Positions 34,587 through 48,879 of a stretch of 64,000 bases of DNA are shown here, in pieces. The translations under genes were made by a program, and so were the position numbers. Origin of the DNA: Liolophura sinensis (taxonomy: Eukaryota > Mollusca > Polyplacophora > Chitonida > Chitonidae). The notes below the pieces were generated by a model. It was not told where the DNA came from and did no database searches. It saw only the letters and a list, made by a program, of their open reading frames with translations. Every line of letters begins with the position of its first letter. Position 1 is the first letter of the stretch. The stretch is from NCBI RefSeq assembly GCF_032854445.1, contig NC_088301.1, forward strand, positions 53,805,187 through 53,869,186, given 5' to 3'.

Positions 34587-37500
34587 CCCTTTAGGTAGAA
34601 TATTACTACCCACAACAACATTAAGTGTTCCTCTTTGTTTTGTACTTTAAACTTCTTCAATTGTATTTTCTCTTGAAAGTTTAAACCAGTTGTATGCTTT
34701 TACTTCTTGGACACAAATGTGGTAAAGATTCCATTACAGTTTATTATGCAACATACCAAAAATGCCCCATGTGACATGTTTAAAATTATTAACTTTGACT
34801 GAGTATCAATAGTGCCCTTGCACAAGTTACATCACATGTGGTGCAACAAAGGTTAATGATCCAGTGGTCACATCTGTAAGAGCTTACACACACCCTAAGG
34901 AATTAACACCTATTAAACTGAATTCAAACTTTTCAAAGCCACAGAAGACCAGTGCTGAGTGACTGTAAAATCAGTGAGAGACAAAGGATCTGATATTTCC
35001 AGGTTAGCTCAATGGGAATGTTCTCTATGCAAACACACTAATGCCTCTTGGTGGGTGGGTGGAAGTGGTCCTGATTGTAGGGTGGGTGAGGGTTTAGGGT
35101 TAAGGATGGATAAACTCAGCAGATAATAGAGGTAAAGGTGCCCCTCCCTGGGGCAAAACAAGGGTTGTGGCAGTCAATGGATTGTGACAGAGAGAATTGG
35201 ATAGCAAGTAATTTGATAGAAGCCAGGGGACAATGTAGGTGACTGCTATCTACAAGCCCCCTAGAGTGATGACATGTCAGTGTATTTGGTGAGGTAAGGG
35301 GCTATCCCACACCTGAATGAACAGAGTTCTGCTAGCAATGCTCTGGTCTGGAAGTGCCACCTGAAAGCAGGCTGGGTAACATCTTCACAGGTCCTACAGT
35401 GCAGTCATGAGATATAGGGGGCAGTGTGTGTAAGGGGTGAGCGTTAGGGGAGGGGGATATCATGGGGGGAAACTGTTACATCATAGTGGCATAAATGCCC
35501 TACCCTTCCCAGCCTACCTTCCCACCAAACTACCACATATATAGAGGACCACCTCACTGATTATTACATGCCTGCTACATTTTTGTAAGATTGATTTAAT
35601 CTGTCTTAGCTCAGAAATCAATACTGCTTGCAAGAAATGCAAAAGTCAGAACCAGAAAAAAAACTCTATTTTTGAGAATGTAACAGGAAATTGGGTGAAA
35701 AACCATTATAAACACATGATGACATTTCACTTTAATTTTTAGAAGAAAAAAAGTGTAACATTAGTATTTCATATTCTGAACACTACATACTTATATACAC
35801 TGCAAAGCCATCTGATGGACACTAACTTTCATGACCAAATCATGCGTTAAGCACCACATTCTATATACTCAATCTATGCTCTATGAAGCTTCAGACAAAG
35901 CAAGACATCATCTTAAATGTCTGCATAATGTGGCGGTGGTTGGTTTATCTGATCAACACAGTTGATTTTGCGTTAATTTGGCCCCCAAATCCTAGTCACA
36001 ATCTTTACTAATGATTAGCCTGGACACAGAAGAGCTGTCAAGATGGATGAAGGAAAAGAGAGTACAAAAGAAAGAGAAGTAACTGACATACAGCCAAAAG
36101 GCCTCAGACAGTATTCGTGTAAATATTTATAAACAAACTGATACTGTCTTAAATTTTTTAGTGGCAATGGAACTGGTCACAAAAGAAGTGGCTTTAACTG
36201 AATGGATGCTGAATGAAGTGGTCATCTTTGACCTGTCTGCCTCAAGTGAATGACCCACACTGGACCCTCGTGTCCAGTTTCCAAACTTATTTGCTCAATG
36301 CCCTGGGTCCAGGGGGAAAATGAGAATTTCTACAAGCCATGAGATTATTTCAAGCTGCCTTCATTCATACTTCAAAATCCTCTGGTAGCATTGCTGTTCT
36401 ACTGGTCCACCTCTGCTTTCAGAAATAGCCAGCTCCTCTACCACAAAGTGAACACCTTTGACATTCTTGTACTTTGGAGGGGAGTTCACCAATTTTAACT
36501 GCATACAAAAACCTCACACACCTCTGAAGTTAGCAAGGGGTGCCACCTTACTGAAAAAAGAGAGCCAAGGAATCATTGTGTTGCCCCTCCTACTTACAAT
36601 TACCCTCCCACATACAGTTGCTAACCTTGAAGTAAGAGTTTGTCATGCTACAGCCATCCCCATGGTGGTTTACGGTCTTAGATCAACACAGTGTGCTGCA
36701 GGGCACAACATCAGCAGCACAACCTGCAGCATTACAAGGCAGACAAAATGATTACGGTCTCACGGCTAGGAAATTAACTGTAATTTAAACCACCCAAAAA
36801 AATCTCTCTGGATAACTGTAATTTACTGTTTTATGTATGTTCTTCCCTTTAGCCGAATGCACTTTTTGTAGAAATGGAATAAAAAAATCTTACACCTCCA
36901 ATTATTTTATAAAATTTGGCAAATGATGTCTACAAAACCTGCATATCAATGTATTCCATAAAAGGGCTGATTAAGCTCTTGGATTTATAATGACCCACGG
37001 CAATATACCAGTTGTGTCAAACGCATAGTGGGTGGGAAGAAATGCAATATTAACTACACCATAAGAAGTTGTTCACTGAAGTTGTGAAGAAAAAAAAAAA
37101 CACGAAAGAAAAAAACAGAAAGCTCATTTCCCAGTCCAACAAGCCAAATTTATCATATCTAGTACTACAATTGAAAATTTTAGAGCCAACACCCTTCTCA
37201 GCTCTCATAATAGAAATTTTCAGGTATGATTAAAAATATTTTGTAATTTTTGTGGGTTTAGTAAAAATCCAAACATGAAGACCTCCCTAAGATCAGCAGT
37301 TAAACATTTCATGCCTCAATGTATGAGAGGTCAGGCTTCCTGCATCCCTGTGGTCTTCAACTTTTATTGGCACTAAAACTGGGAGGAGATACAAAGTTGG
37401 TGGGGTCAGTTTTAATCAGAGACCATAGGTCCAGACAGGCTACCCAGTTGCCCATGAAGTGGGGAGAGGGCAGGGGAGGGTTGCAGCAGTTAAGATGTCA

Positions 37501-37597
37501 ATGGGTCTGAACACCAGTGCCTAATTATCAGCAATAGGTTATCAATCTGTCATCAGTTGAGCCTACTTACTGTACTGGTTCACAGGCTCCATCTTGT

Positions 37598-37614
37598 CCC
37601 CCCCCCCTCCCCCC
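37598..37614. repeat. C10-T-C6 tract
   Basis: A C-rich homopolymer tract interrupted by one T. A weak B-box-like GGTTCACAGGCTCC lies just upstream on plus (37578-37590 region), echoing the arrangement at 28.2 kb but too degraded to call. Confidence 0.85.
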
Positions 37615-38233
37615 AATTCTGCAGAAAAAGGTCTGCTAAAAGACTGGCAAAGGCCTTATGCTGTGTCTCATCCCCCCTACCCTAGCAAACAACCCCTACA
37701 TCATCATCTGGAGGCAGTTACCCACCAATACTTTGAACTGAATGATGAACAGGTTTTGTAGACAACAGTACATCTGCAGCCAATGACTGCCCAATCTGAC
37801 AAGCAGAATGGAATGAATGAGTAATTAAAGCCTAACACTACATTGGCAGTACTTTGACCATACCCTTATGGAAAAATAATAAAATTTCCACATAATTTGA
37901 AACAGAGGAGCATCATTCATCAGAATACAGACCAGGCAGTGGACAATAACAGTATATGGAACACCATGCCCTTTTGAGTTAGCATCCAAAGGTGTGCCCA
38001 TCATCATGTACTCATACACGTTCATGTCTACATTACATAACATGTAATTTCAGGTGTGCATACAAACCACACCTCACCCAAAATGATAGTGAAAACATTA
38101 CTCATACATACACTATGCTTACCTCATCTAGAGCAGGATGTGTACATTGGCCCAGAAACATGAGAGCGCTTCGTAAATTAGCAAAGTACTTAGCTTTTAA
38201 CTACAAGACAACATAAACTGGTACGCATGGACT

Positions 38234-38330
38234 CACAAACTGAACATCACTGTCACACAAACTGTACATCACTGTCACACAAACTGTACATCACTGTCAC
38301 AAATTGTACATCACTGTGACATAAACTGTA
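38234..38330. repeat. 22-bp tandem repeat, about 4.5 copies
   Basis: The unit contains AAACTGTACATCACTGTCAC. The copies are nearly identical except for one that lacks 2 bp and single-base changes at the ends. Confidence 0.9.
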
Positions 38331-41300
38331 CCCTTTGGAGCACGGTTAATGCAATGTTATGTAAGACTGAACATTTTTTTCTACTACCTGTCTTTAAAAT
38401 GACCTGTACTTGAGTAATATCTGAGTATGGATAAATGATTTGGGTGTTCTAGCTTTTTCACTCATAAAAATAATGTTGAAATGCATACGATGAAAGCAAA
38501 AATCTTTACAGGTTAATGTCTATGTACCCTTATTAGAATATCACATGCTGGAAATACACTGTCTTAGAAAACAAGAGAAGAATTTGAGGAGGTCTGCAGA
38601 TAACAGGATAACCAGTAAGCCTGAGTTTAGGTCAACATTACCATGCCCTGTGAATCAAATTTTGACTTTAAAAATCTCCACAATCAACTAACCAGTTTAT
38701 TTAAAATATTTCATTTCTCTAAAGTCAAATGATCAATATATAACTCAATAGGTCGAAGCATGTCATCTTAAAACAGATGAAAATTATGGAATAAACACAC
38801 AAGAGTATACAAATATACCTATTCTAAGAAGATCTAGTGATCTACATGTAACAATTAGCTGCACAGTAACTGTCTAACTGTTTGTGGGACTTCAACGTCA
38901 GGGCCAGATAAGCACCATTTTTAAATGTCAACTTGACTTTCCTATGGTGAAGGCTGACTGAACAATAATTTGTAAGAAAAAAGGGCCTTTTTTTCATTTC
39001 TACCATGTCTCTTGCCTTCTCCCATTTCACAGTGCAAAAGAAAAAAAATCCAAGGAGAAACATCTGTTCCTCAAGAGAAAAATGGACTTTTTGTACTTCA
39101 TGTATATCCAAATCAAGCCTAATGATTTCTTGTGCATCCAAAAATCTCAAATTCTTAGGACTGCAGTGTACTACCCCACACTTACAGACACAAATCCAGC
39201 CTGATAGGAAAGGACAAAAAGTAACCTGCTTTAAAAGATAAAAAGTAAGTAAAAGATAACTTTGTTAAATATAAGAACAGTGTCCAATAGTTATTCATAG
39301 AGATATAATCTCCTTAACAAAGGAGTTCAAAGCCTTCCTTAATAGACAAAATTTCATAGACAATGTTTACAAATTCATTTACCTTGTGATCTCAAAAGCA
39401 GTGTTTATAATGACCAGGTCAGATCACCAATATTTGAGACTTTAAAATTACCTAAAGTTTGAAACAATAGTCCAAGCTGTTATTTCAAATGATAATTACT
39501 AGCTCATTTTTCTCATCAGTCAAAATTAGTTCGTCCATACACAACATGCATAACAGGTCAAACAGATTATCAGTATAGGTATAGGTATCTGGTATTGGTG
39601 AATTTCAAATATTAGAATTTTGATCACTTTTATGATATGCTATTTTCTGAAATAATTTGATTTTAAAACAGCTATATGGTAATACCATAACCTAGAACTA
39701 TGAGTTCATGTAAGCCAAATTGTTGCCTCTCTTACTCAATACAAAGAACATGTGTTACCTCATAGCATGTAGAGTAGAGACAGATAAATCTTCACTTCAG
39801 CAAAAATAAGCGGATTACTTGTATTTCCTGTTTGCCTAAGAGACTATCAAGCTAACTCTGGTAATCTTCATCTCAGCTTTAGGGAAGGCACATAGATGTA
39901 CTACAGGCAGGGTAATTACATTAACTCCTCGGATGTACACTGCCTACATGTTACCCTGATTTCAAGTATTATTACTTTTTTCCCTGTTTGCAATACAAGA
40001 ATAATCTGTTAGATGCACGCAAACTGATTTCCACATTGAGCCAGGATAGATCCCTGCATGGCTGACATATCATGGTTATCTTCCAGCCGACTAGCCGTTT
40101 GAAACTGTGGGCCAACAACTAAAGGAAGACTTTCAATTCCTCTGTAGTCCGACATTATCCAGGTCTTCACAAGAGTATCCATGTCCCCTCAGGTTAACTT
40201 AGCAAGACAGAGTGCTGTCAACCAGAAGAGAGCTGTTCCCATTTCACAGTTCAAATTTCACTGCCACATTTCCATAGTCTGATGGCCAACTGTGCTTCTA
40301 AAACTGACTGTACAACCTACATTAAAAAACACTCCACTGAAGGCAATAAATTCCAAGCTGAAAACAGAAGCCTATTTGTACAACACATAAGGACATGCCA
40401 CCACAATCTCATAAGACTTTTATTCAATTTATTTCTCAAAATAGACATACTGATAAATATAAATAAAATATGTGTAGATTTCTGTTCCCAATCTGCCCAT
40501 ATACTGGAGTGAAACTACAGCAATTCCCTACAAAAACAATGTCAAACCTCTGAAGACGATGCATACTTAAATTTATCCCTTCACCTTTCACCCACAGAAA
40601 AATAATCATTAATGTTTAAAAAAAATCATTGCAAGCCAACAGACTCAGGTCAATTCTTACAAGTCTACCCTCAATTCCTCAATCTTTTCTCACTTAACTT
40701 TTATCTAGGAGACAAAACTTCATTGATTAGGTTGGGCAATTTCAGGAGTTCACAAAAAGTATAATTTATCACCGTACACAGAGCAATGTCTTCAGAATAA
40801 GCTTGAATAAGCCCCTTGCAAACATACCAATGACAGTAGTTCAGTTGAGGTTTTAAGTCAGAAGGTTAGTAAGGTAAAATACATGGTTTTCTCAACCACT
40901 GTTTCCTCTGTGTAAAAGTTGTGTGTATATGGCATCACACAACAATAAAGTGAATTAATAAATCCATACCTTAAAATGCATATCTTGCAAACTGTCAAAA
41001 GATGGCAGGTTTTGTTATGACAGATTTGCTGTGAAGAGATCTGAAGACCTTGTATCATACCAGATTGCTTTTCACCTGACAACATAGATTAGGTCGCTGA
41101 ACATCACAGAATCCCTGTAGGTGTAGACCATATTTACAGAACCAGAACTATTATACAGGTAACCCCTCAAGCTATACGTCAAAAGTAATGACATGAAAAG
41201 AGGGTGGTTACCTACTACTTGCTGGAATTACCTGTAACTTAAGCTTCAACATAGAAGACATTGTGTTCAGTCAGGTATGCAGAACCAGCCAGAATCTTAC

Positions 41301-42419
41301 CCGACAATTTCCTACATTAGCCTCAGACCAGCAAGTCCTTTCTGATGAGCCTATAGCACACCATCCCATCATTTACCATACTGGTGCAAAGAGCTCCTGG
41401 CCACACAATAAAATGGACTGTAATAAATGTGCCAGTAATCTGTATCCATGCTGCACCAAGGCACTTAATCTAGGCCAGCTACAGACATAACCTTTCTCAT
41501 CTTGCATTTATGGGGCTACTAAAGACACGCTTTGCTGATTCAAAGTGAAATTCCATACTCTCTGGACTCCTAGATGGAACTTTTCCATGACAGCATCATC
41601 ATATGAAATGAAAACCTACAGCAGGTAAAAGAGGAAATGTCAATGCCTTAGCGTCATCACCAGAGCATTTCTAATAGATTATCACCTGCCCTCCACCAGG
41701 GTAGCATAGTGATTTCTATTGCTTGAATATTTGGCAAGTTTTTACACAGGTGGAAACAATTGTCAAAGCCCACACAATGCAGTTAGACTGTATTGCCATT
41801 GATCTGACTAGATAGCTTTGGTGGAAGACAGGTATGCAGAAACACTTACCTGCACTATAAACCAGACCAATCCTGGCTAATGGAACACAATACCTGTTAT
41901 TGGCAGAGTTGTCCACAAAGCTGAATCAATCGCCCAGACTAACACAGGCTTAGGCGAACCAGCTGACAGTAATCGGCCTGCTATGTCTGTGATGCAGTTA
42001 CATTATCCATGACACCAGTATCACTTGCCCAAAACATGTTAAACCTATATGTTTTGTGACATATTTATGAAACTTTCCCATACATTTATTTTAATGCACA
42101 GACAGCTATTATGACATTTGGATTACAACAGTGGACAAAAACAAAATCTATGAGCTAAAAGCATAAAAAAATGGAATAACTATATACTGTGGTTTAGGCA
42201 ATTCTGAGAATTGTTATTCGTCTCTTCCTGGTACAGGAAAATCAGTATGCATACATTGAAAGACTAGTATAACAATCCAATCCATAAGTAATATGGAAAA
42301 TTAGCCTATTCCACTGTACCATGTTTTTTGTATGGTACTGGAAAATTGGTGACGAGGAAATCTATTGTTAGACACACCCATCTGATCTGATCACAACACA
42401 ATTTGTTAACTGCTGAGAC

Positions 42420-42500
42420 ATGCCAGTCGTGGCAGAGGGGTTACACTTGTTTTTCAGTCGATAAGACAAATAAGATTTTGGTTCAATCTCAGACTTGAAC
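42420..42500 (+). mobile_element. tRNA-derived SINE relic (Ser/Leu-type)
   Basis: AGTCGTGGCAGAGGGGTTAC (42425-42444) matches the 5' end and A box of tRNA-Ser/Leu (GTCGTGGCCGAGTGGTTA). GGTTCAATCTC (42480-42490) is a good B box at tRNA-like spacing. The stems are mostly broken, so it is a relic, not a tRNA gene. No poly-A or microsatellite tail is obvious. Confidence 0.55.
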
Positions 42501-43227
42501 AGGGAATTAACTGATTCTCTTCTCTCACTGCATGTTTGTAGAACTTTAGTGACATTAAGCCGCCACCTATGGTTGTCAGGACATTTGCTGCCTGACTTGT
42601 CTTTAACCTACATGTATATGTCACATCTGAGACAGTTCAGCTGTAACTCTTCAAGATGATACAGGTACTTCATGTCATGTACCCCAGACACTCTGATCTC
42701 CTCACCATTGTTTAAGAGGGGTATTTTTTAATGTTATTTAGCAATAATAAATAAATGTATAATTGTCACACTCAACATGTACTTCCTCTACCTTCAAAAA
42801 CACCTCCTGCACCAAGAGTGTACTCTTTAACTTTATTTTTCAATTGACATAAGTAAAATTTTCCAGAGAATTTTCTCAGAATTCTTTTACTATCATTCAG
42901 TCATAAAGCATGGTCACAAACCATAGTCACCTTCAGTGATGCAATCGGCACTCCTTGACCCTGACCCCTGATATAACCTAGCAAACCTATTACGACACTG
43001 TGGTTCAGTATACTAAAACATTATAGCCTTAGACCATATTTAATATCTTTTAATGGTAAGGCACAGAATATATTCCTTGTCCAAAAAATAAATAAGCATT
43101 CTTGAAAAAAATACTTCATTGAAGTCCACGTCCCCTGCTTAACACTACCAAAAGAATTCAGCAACTTGTTCAAGGCATAAAAAAAAGATCTCAAGATTTT
43201 ATCTTTTAAAATACTACAATTACTCTC

Positions 43228-43365
43228 TGTGCTGAAACTTACATTTTTGAAGTAAGATATCATTTTACCTCCTTTCCAATAAACCTAGACACCATTCTAA
43301 GATCAAAACTATCTCTCAGACTTGGGAAAAATGTGCAAGTTAGTAGTTCTGGGCGAAAGTTTAGT
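43228..43365. repeat. Dispersed repeat, copy 1 (diverged pair with 44432)
   Basis: Aligns over about 130 bp with 44432-44570. Shared blocks include TGCT-AAA-TTACATTTT, AGTA-GA-ATCAT and CT-GGAAAAATG-GCAA. By eye identity is roughly two thirds with small gaps. An unknown interspersed repeat family is the simplest explanation. Confidence 0.55.
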
Positions 43366-44431
43366 TGTTCGTATCATTTCCCCTGCAGAGGGTTTCCAGC
43401 AGGGGACAAAAAGGTTTAATGTCCACAAAATCTACCAAGAAGTGTAAATGATAAGAGTAAATGAAGACTACATGTAAATGTATTTTGAAAGGTATAATGA
43501 CGAGAAAACAACACACAAGGTGATTCTCACAAAATTACCCCCCTGTGATAGTGCCTAGCATATAAATATGTTCTTCATTCATCACACAAATCAAGCAAGC
43601 TTCTTGGGCTGGACCCAAACCCAAATGTGTGTCATGATTGAAAAAAATATAAAACATTTTAAGTTTAAAGAACTTCATATAACAAGACATTAAGACAGAA
43701 AGTCACAGAAAGTACATATACTGTAAATCCTCAGTGATACCAAGTCAAGCAGTGCAGGAGTAACCCTTACATATTAGTGCTTTTCTTAACACCTGAGCCA
43801 TCTGTGCCTACCTGTTATTTATGAAAAACACAAAAAATTCTTAATTATCTGACAGATTCTCAGTCACATTAATCTACACATTATAAACAACAAAGGCAAT
43901 AGCAATCTCACTGATCGCAGAAAAACTGTTGTTGGATCCCAGACAAAATACCGATAAACTACTAAGTCCATCCTGTTGTGAATGTGGTATAAAATATGGG
44001 TTGTTTTTGTAATGGCTCCTGTAACATGTTGCCTAACATGGTATCAGTACTAAGAACAAAGCTTGCACATGTGCGATGATCAGAGCATGACTTGGCTGCA
44101 AATATCCCCAACTTAGCAGCATGGATGGATTTGATACAGGTAGTTCATAATGGATCATCTAGTAATAGCTGTCACACCTAACTGAACTGAGAGAAGGAAC
44201 CCCTATGGTGAATGATGCATGGAGTTTGCTTAATGCTTGCGCAAAAAGCTTAAATACACAATAATAATACTTATCACACAATGAACTATATTAACATGAC
44301 TGAAGTTTATTATTGTTCAACACCATGAAAGTAAATAAATAAATTTCTTTCAAGATATCTTCTGTAAATAACTTAAAAATTCCAACACAAAAGAGCATTT
44401 CTGGAGGAAAATAAATGTGATGAGACGTTAC

Positions 44432-44570
44432 TTCTGGTGCTAAAATTTACATTTTCCCAGTAGGACATCATACTACCTTCCAAACACCTCTCAAAGCACC
44501 TTACTAAAATCAACAGAACTCCCAAAATCTGGAAAAATGAGCAACTAAGTCATGGACAAAATTTTTGGTC
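44432..44570. repeat. Dispersed repeat, copy 2 (diverged pair with 43228)
   Basis: Same orientation as the copy at 43228, about 1.2 kb away. The flanks beyond the shared block do not match clearly, so this looks like two insertions of one family or an old local duplication. Confidence 0.55.
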
Positions 44571-45640
44571 ATTTAGGGTAAGTGTTTACAGATGTTAAGT
44601 CGTAAAGGCAGACCTTAGATTTTCAAATACCACTATTAATATTTAATTAAATGCTCATATAACAAGATATCTTCCTTTTTTTTTCCTACATCCACAATGT
44701 GTACATCAATTTCATAATATAGCACAAGATCATTTAACCCAAGGCAAAATTATCCACACTGAAATACTTGCTCTGAGAAGAGGGAAGGAAAGCTGCTGAA
44801 ATTCAACAGCAACCAAATGCGTTCAATGTTTAACATGTAGTACAGGCGCCACTCAGACGTTTTCTGGCAAATTCAAAGGTCTAATGTCATTTACTATTCA
44901 TGGTGCAAAGTTAAGCAGGAGCCACCCAGTGCAATGATGATTGCACTCCGTGTACTGGCAAGAAGAGCAATCCAATGTATAATTGATATTACTGACAAAT
45001 GATGCCAAAAAAATGTGACATTGCTGAAGAAAACTTTTCTGTTAAGTTACTTCCACAGAAAATGAATCTGGTTCAACGTTCTATTGATACTTTCTACTAT
45101 AGAAGCCATACAACATCTTTATGATGTAAGTGCACAAGTTTTAGAGTCAATATATTTGGTTTGCACTGAAATAAATGAAGAAGAAAAAAAAAGATGGAAG
45201 TTACAATGGAATTTTTTCTTTTAGCAATGCCTAGAAAATGAGACCATTAACTGAGAAGATGTCATCTTAATATTTGATAGAAGCTGACTGCGTGACCTCA
45301 CAAATTCTACTTTACCTGTTGAGAGAGGTCACCCCAGGGGGGCAAGTATTTCACAGATCAGACTTCCTCAGTATGGGTAAAATGGTGCTCAGCAGTGATC
45401 CAGGGCACAAAAGTCGATCACCTAGGATGAATCTGACTGCGGGTTTTCAATAAACTGTCTGAGCAGCAGATCAAGTCTGCTACCTGGCGGATATACAAGT
45501 GATAGAGAAGTTCCGCTGGGGATCTAAGGATTACTGATATTCGCTTGATCTTGGAATGTTGACAGCTGACTGAATGGTTCTGGGATGCACAGGATTAGGG
45601 ATCTCTTCAACCGACAAAATCTAAGACACTGACATCACCT

Positions 45641-45836
45641 GTAAACATTGGACAACAAAATATAGTTTTACTTTTACTTTCTTTAACATTGAGCTGTTCC
45701 CATATGTGACTGAGAGGCCCAGTGGTCTCTTTAAGATGTGAGATTATCCGTAAACACTGGACGACAAACTATTGAATTGTCCACAATCTTTAATACATGT
45801 ATGACTCAGAAACCCAGTGGTGTATTTCTAAAGATG
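45641..45836. repeat. Diverged tandem duplication, two units of about 100 bp
   Basis: Unit 1 starts GTAAACATTGGACAACAAA at 45641 and unit 2 starts GTAAACACTGGACGACAAA at 45750. Both end with a TGACT-AGA--CCCAGTGGT motif (about 45708 and 45803) and TAAAGATG/TTAAGATG. The middle parts are diverged. Confidence 0.65.
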
Positions 45837-48800
45837 GTCCCCAGCATGTTTCAGGGCTTTGGGACAACAATGCCACTTTCCATGTTAAACAATCCATATA
45901 TATCAGTATTGATTACAATGGCTTCCCAGTCAAATGTGTATCACATTTATATTCAGTCCTGCTGAAGTGTCATAAATTTCACAACCACATATTTCCCTGT
46001 TTACTTTTAGAGACCTATGAGCTGCCTAAAGTTTGCCAAGGAGAACAGGGTGGGGGTAATATAAACCATGTCAGTGAAACCATTAACTTCCTAAATAAAT
46101 ATGATGTTCAATGTTTACTGACAAGTGATAGCAGTTGTTTGGTTACATCGGAAACAATTTTTTTTAAACAATGGCACACTAAAGCCTTTTCACCATCCTA
46201 TCTGAGGAGTTACAAAAATCATTTATTTCCAAAATAAACAGCCTGCAAAGAGTTTATTTATAAATGATAAAAGCACTTGGGAATGTAGGTTGACATGGGA
46301 GTGTCTACATAAATAATCTGTTAAAGAGAGAGCTGTAGTGGGATAGTGTTGATGTACTTTGACATAAGACAGAGAGATTGTCAGGGGATCTTAGATATGC
46401 AAATGATGCAGATTCTTTGGAGTGGCTATCTAATCCAGTTAGGATGAAGTCTCATTGACAGATAGCAGGACCTGTTTCTTCCTGATCTTTTGAGCAGAGC
46501 TGATTTTCGGGATCACAGGCTAAGGTACGTGTCTTAACCTGCGGCAGAAATATGCACAGAATTGCAGATATGAGAGCAGTGCGAGGGATTTTCAATTAAC
46601 TTGGGCCCAGTTTTCTGTGCCAGATGAATTCTACAGCACAACAGTGATGGGAGGCTTATCTCTGAAATGGGGGATCTACCCTTCAACCTGGCCTGGGATT
46701 AGCTGGGACATTTGGGGTGTGGAGGAAGGCAGTGAGCCTGGCCTTGTCCAGTGCTATCTTGGGAAGGGAATGTCAGAAATGGCAACACGGATCACCCAGA
46801 GGGCACAACACTGCAACAGGAGGAAGTAAAAGCATTTTTACAAAAATATTACAGATTTTTTCACACCACAATTCAGCAATGTATGTGTCAGCAGTACATA
46901 TAACTTTCTGGATCATACAACTTGTTAATGGACCTCACAGCATGTGCACTTGGATCAACATGCAAGTACATGAACATGCATGCATTTCACTGTCTTCATT
47001 TCACTGTATTCCAAAGTACTATAAATAGTATAAATTAGCATTCCCCACAGCTCTGCCTGGTTTCTTCTCACTATAATGCTGGCTGCCACTGTGTAAGTCA
47101 AATATTCTTGTGTATGACATAAAACATCAACCAAATAAAATAAATCAAATAGAATTAGTAACAAAGCCTGAGGAATGCAACTCTGCTTAAATTCAAAAAT
47201 GTATCAATGTATAGCCAATATTAAATGATGTCCATGTATGTTAGTCTTATGTACTGGTGGGCTAAAGGATGCACACATTTGTTAGTCATATAGATCTCCA
47301 CAGACTAAAAGATTGGCTCTACAATTTACTTCACAAATTGAACTAATTGAGCTGCATCTTTTTACTGACTGATATTTAATGCAGCTTCTTCGTCCTGTAA
47401 ACAAGTTTATGAGTTTTATGTTATGCATTCTGTAAGAACATTTTTGTCAAAATGTGCAGCACCTTAAAATCAATAAACCTGTATTTCATAGGCGTTTTAT
47501 GCTGTACCCAAAAATACTTCATGATAGACGTCAAAATATAGGCAAATCCTAGCCTAAAAAAGTAGATGATACAGGTATTTGACTGATAAGTTTGTTGTCT
47601 CCAGATCGTTTTGCAATCGTTTTATATAGAAAGAATATGGATATGGTCCATCCACTTTGCATGTAAATGAGAAACAAATGGTAAGACATTACAAAAAAAT
47701 GGGGTCGATGAAATGTATATTCAATTTCTTACCACAACATTGGAATACATGTCTATGTAAAAAAGCCATGGGCAGTCTTTGGCTGTGCCCTTTGCTTCAC
47801 CTAGTAAGACAACCGGATCATGGTTATGAGTGGGCCAGATACCTCAACAAACACACCTCTGAGACTTTGTATCCACTGCTTCTGGGTCTGATACATACCC
47901 TTCTCAAGTCATGGGCAGTACTAATAAATAGTTTCTGACAGGCCACAACCACAGACCAGAAGAGGTAAGAAGTTAGTATTGGGAGAGAGGGGTGATGTTG
48001 GGTGGGGGGACCCAAGTGCTAACCCTCAGCAGTGGAACTGAGCAAACAGATTTGCCATCAAGCTGTAGGCAGCCACCTCTCGGTGACCATAAAACAGCCA
48101 TACCCAAACCAGATATCAATGGGAGTCATAACCATAATATTACTGGATTTTTTGACCCACAAATTGGGATACAATATTCATACAATATGAGATATGATAA
48201 ACGAGGGGGAAAAAACGGTTTCAACAAATGGTTACGGTAATTGCTTCACATTTTTGTTTCCCTGAAACAACTGGTTTTAACCCAGAATTCTAAGGTTGGA
48301 CTTTATGCCCTTTAAAAGTGGAAGTTGCTAGCTCAGTAAAAGGCACTGAGATAACCCATTTTTACACAGCTCTCTTTATGATGGCTATGATGGCGACAGA
48401 CCCATGCTTCCGGTCCAAACATTTACATCTCTTTTATTGCCCTCAAATGAATCAGGGTATGGACATTTTATCTCTGCCTTTCACGGCTCCTTAGATCCAC
48501 AGTTCTTGTGAAGGTTTGTACAGGAGGCCAAGTAGTCAACATGCCAGGGAGAACTTGTCACAGTCTTATGACTTACTAAAACATGGCTGACATGGCTACG
48601 TGCAGTGTCTAGTCAGCAGGGCTCTAGAGTATTCCTATAAGCTCTATTGACATGTAGATTGGCAACATTAGACACTATAACATGCATGAATTTTATTACA
48701 ACAAATGTATATCTATCAGAATGTCACATTGTATGATCTAAATGTGCACTGCATTATTTTTTTTCCTGTTCCTGAACAGATAAAACACCAATACAATCAA

Positions 48801-48879
48801 CTCAAATGTATCAATAAATATCTGTTTAAAGAACTAAAACCATTTATAAACATAAGGTTTGCAAAAATGTTAATTTAGC

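Noticed and set aside
35080-35104. Telomere-like GGGTTTAGGGTTAAGG
   Set aside because: Only about two imperfect TTAGGG units with no array; chance similarity or a trivial interstitial match.
45797-46237. 146-codon plus-strand open frame
   Set aside because: Begins inside a diverged noncoding tandem duplication, matches no known family and has no supporting splice or promoter context; this length is expected by chance in 64 kb.
46617-46829. 70-codon plus frame rich in Trp
   Set aside because: No known family, no flanking splice sites in phase, no other exon nearby.
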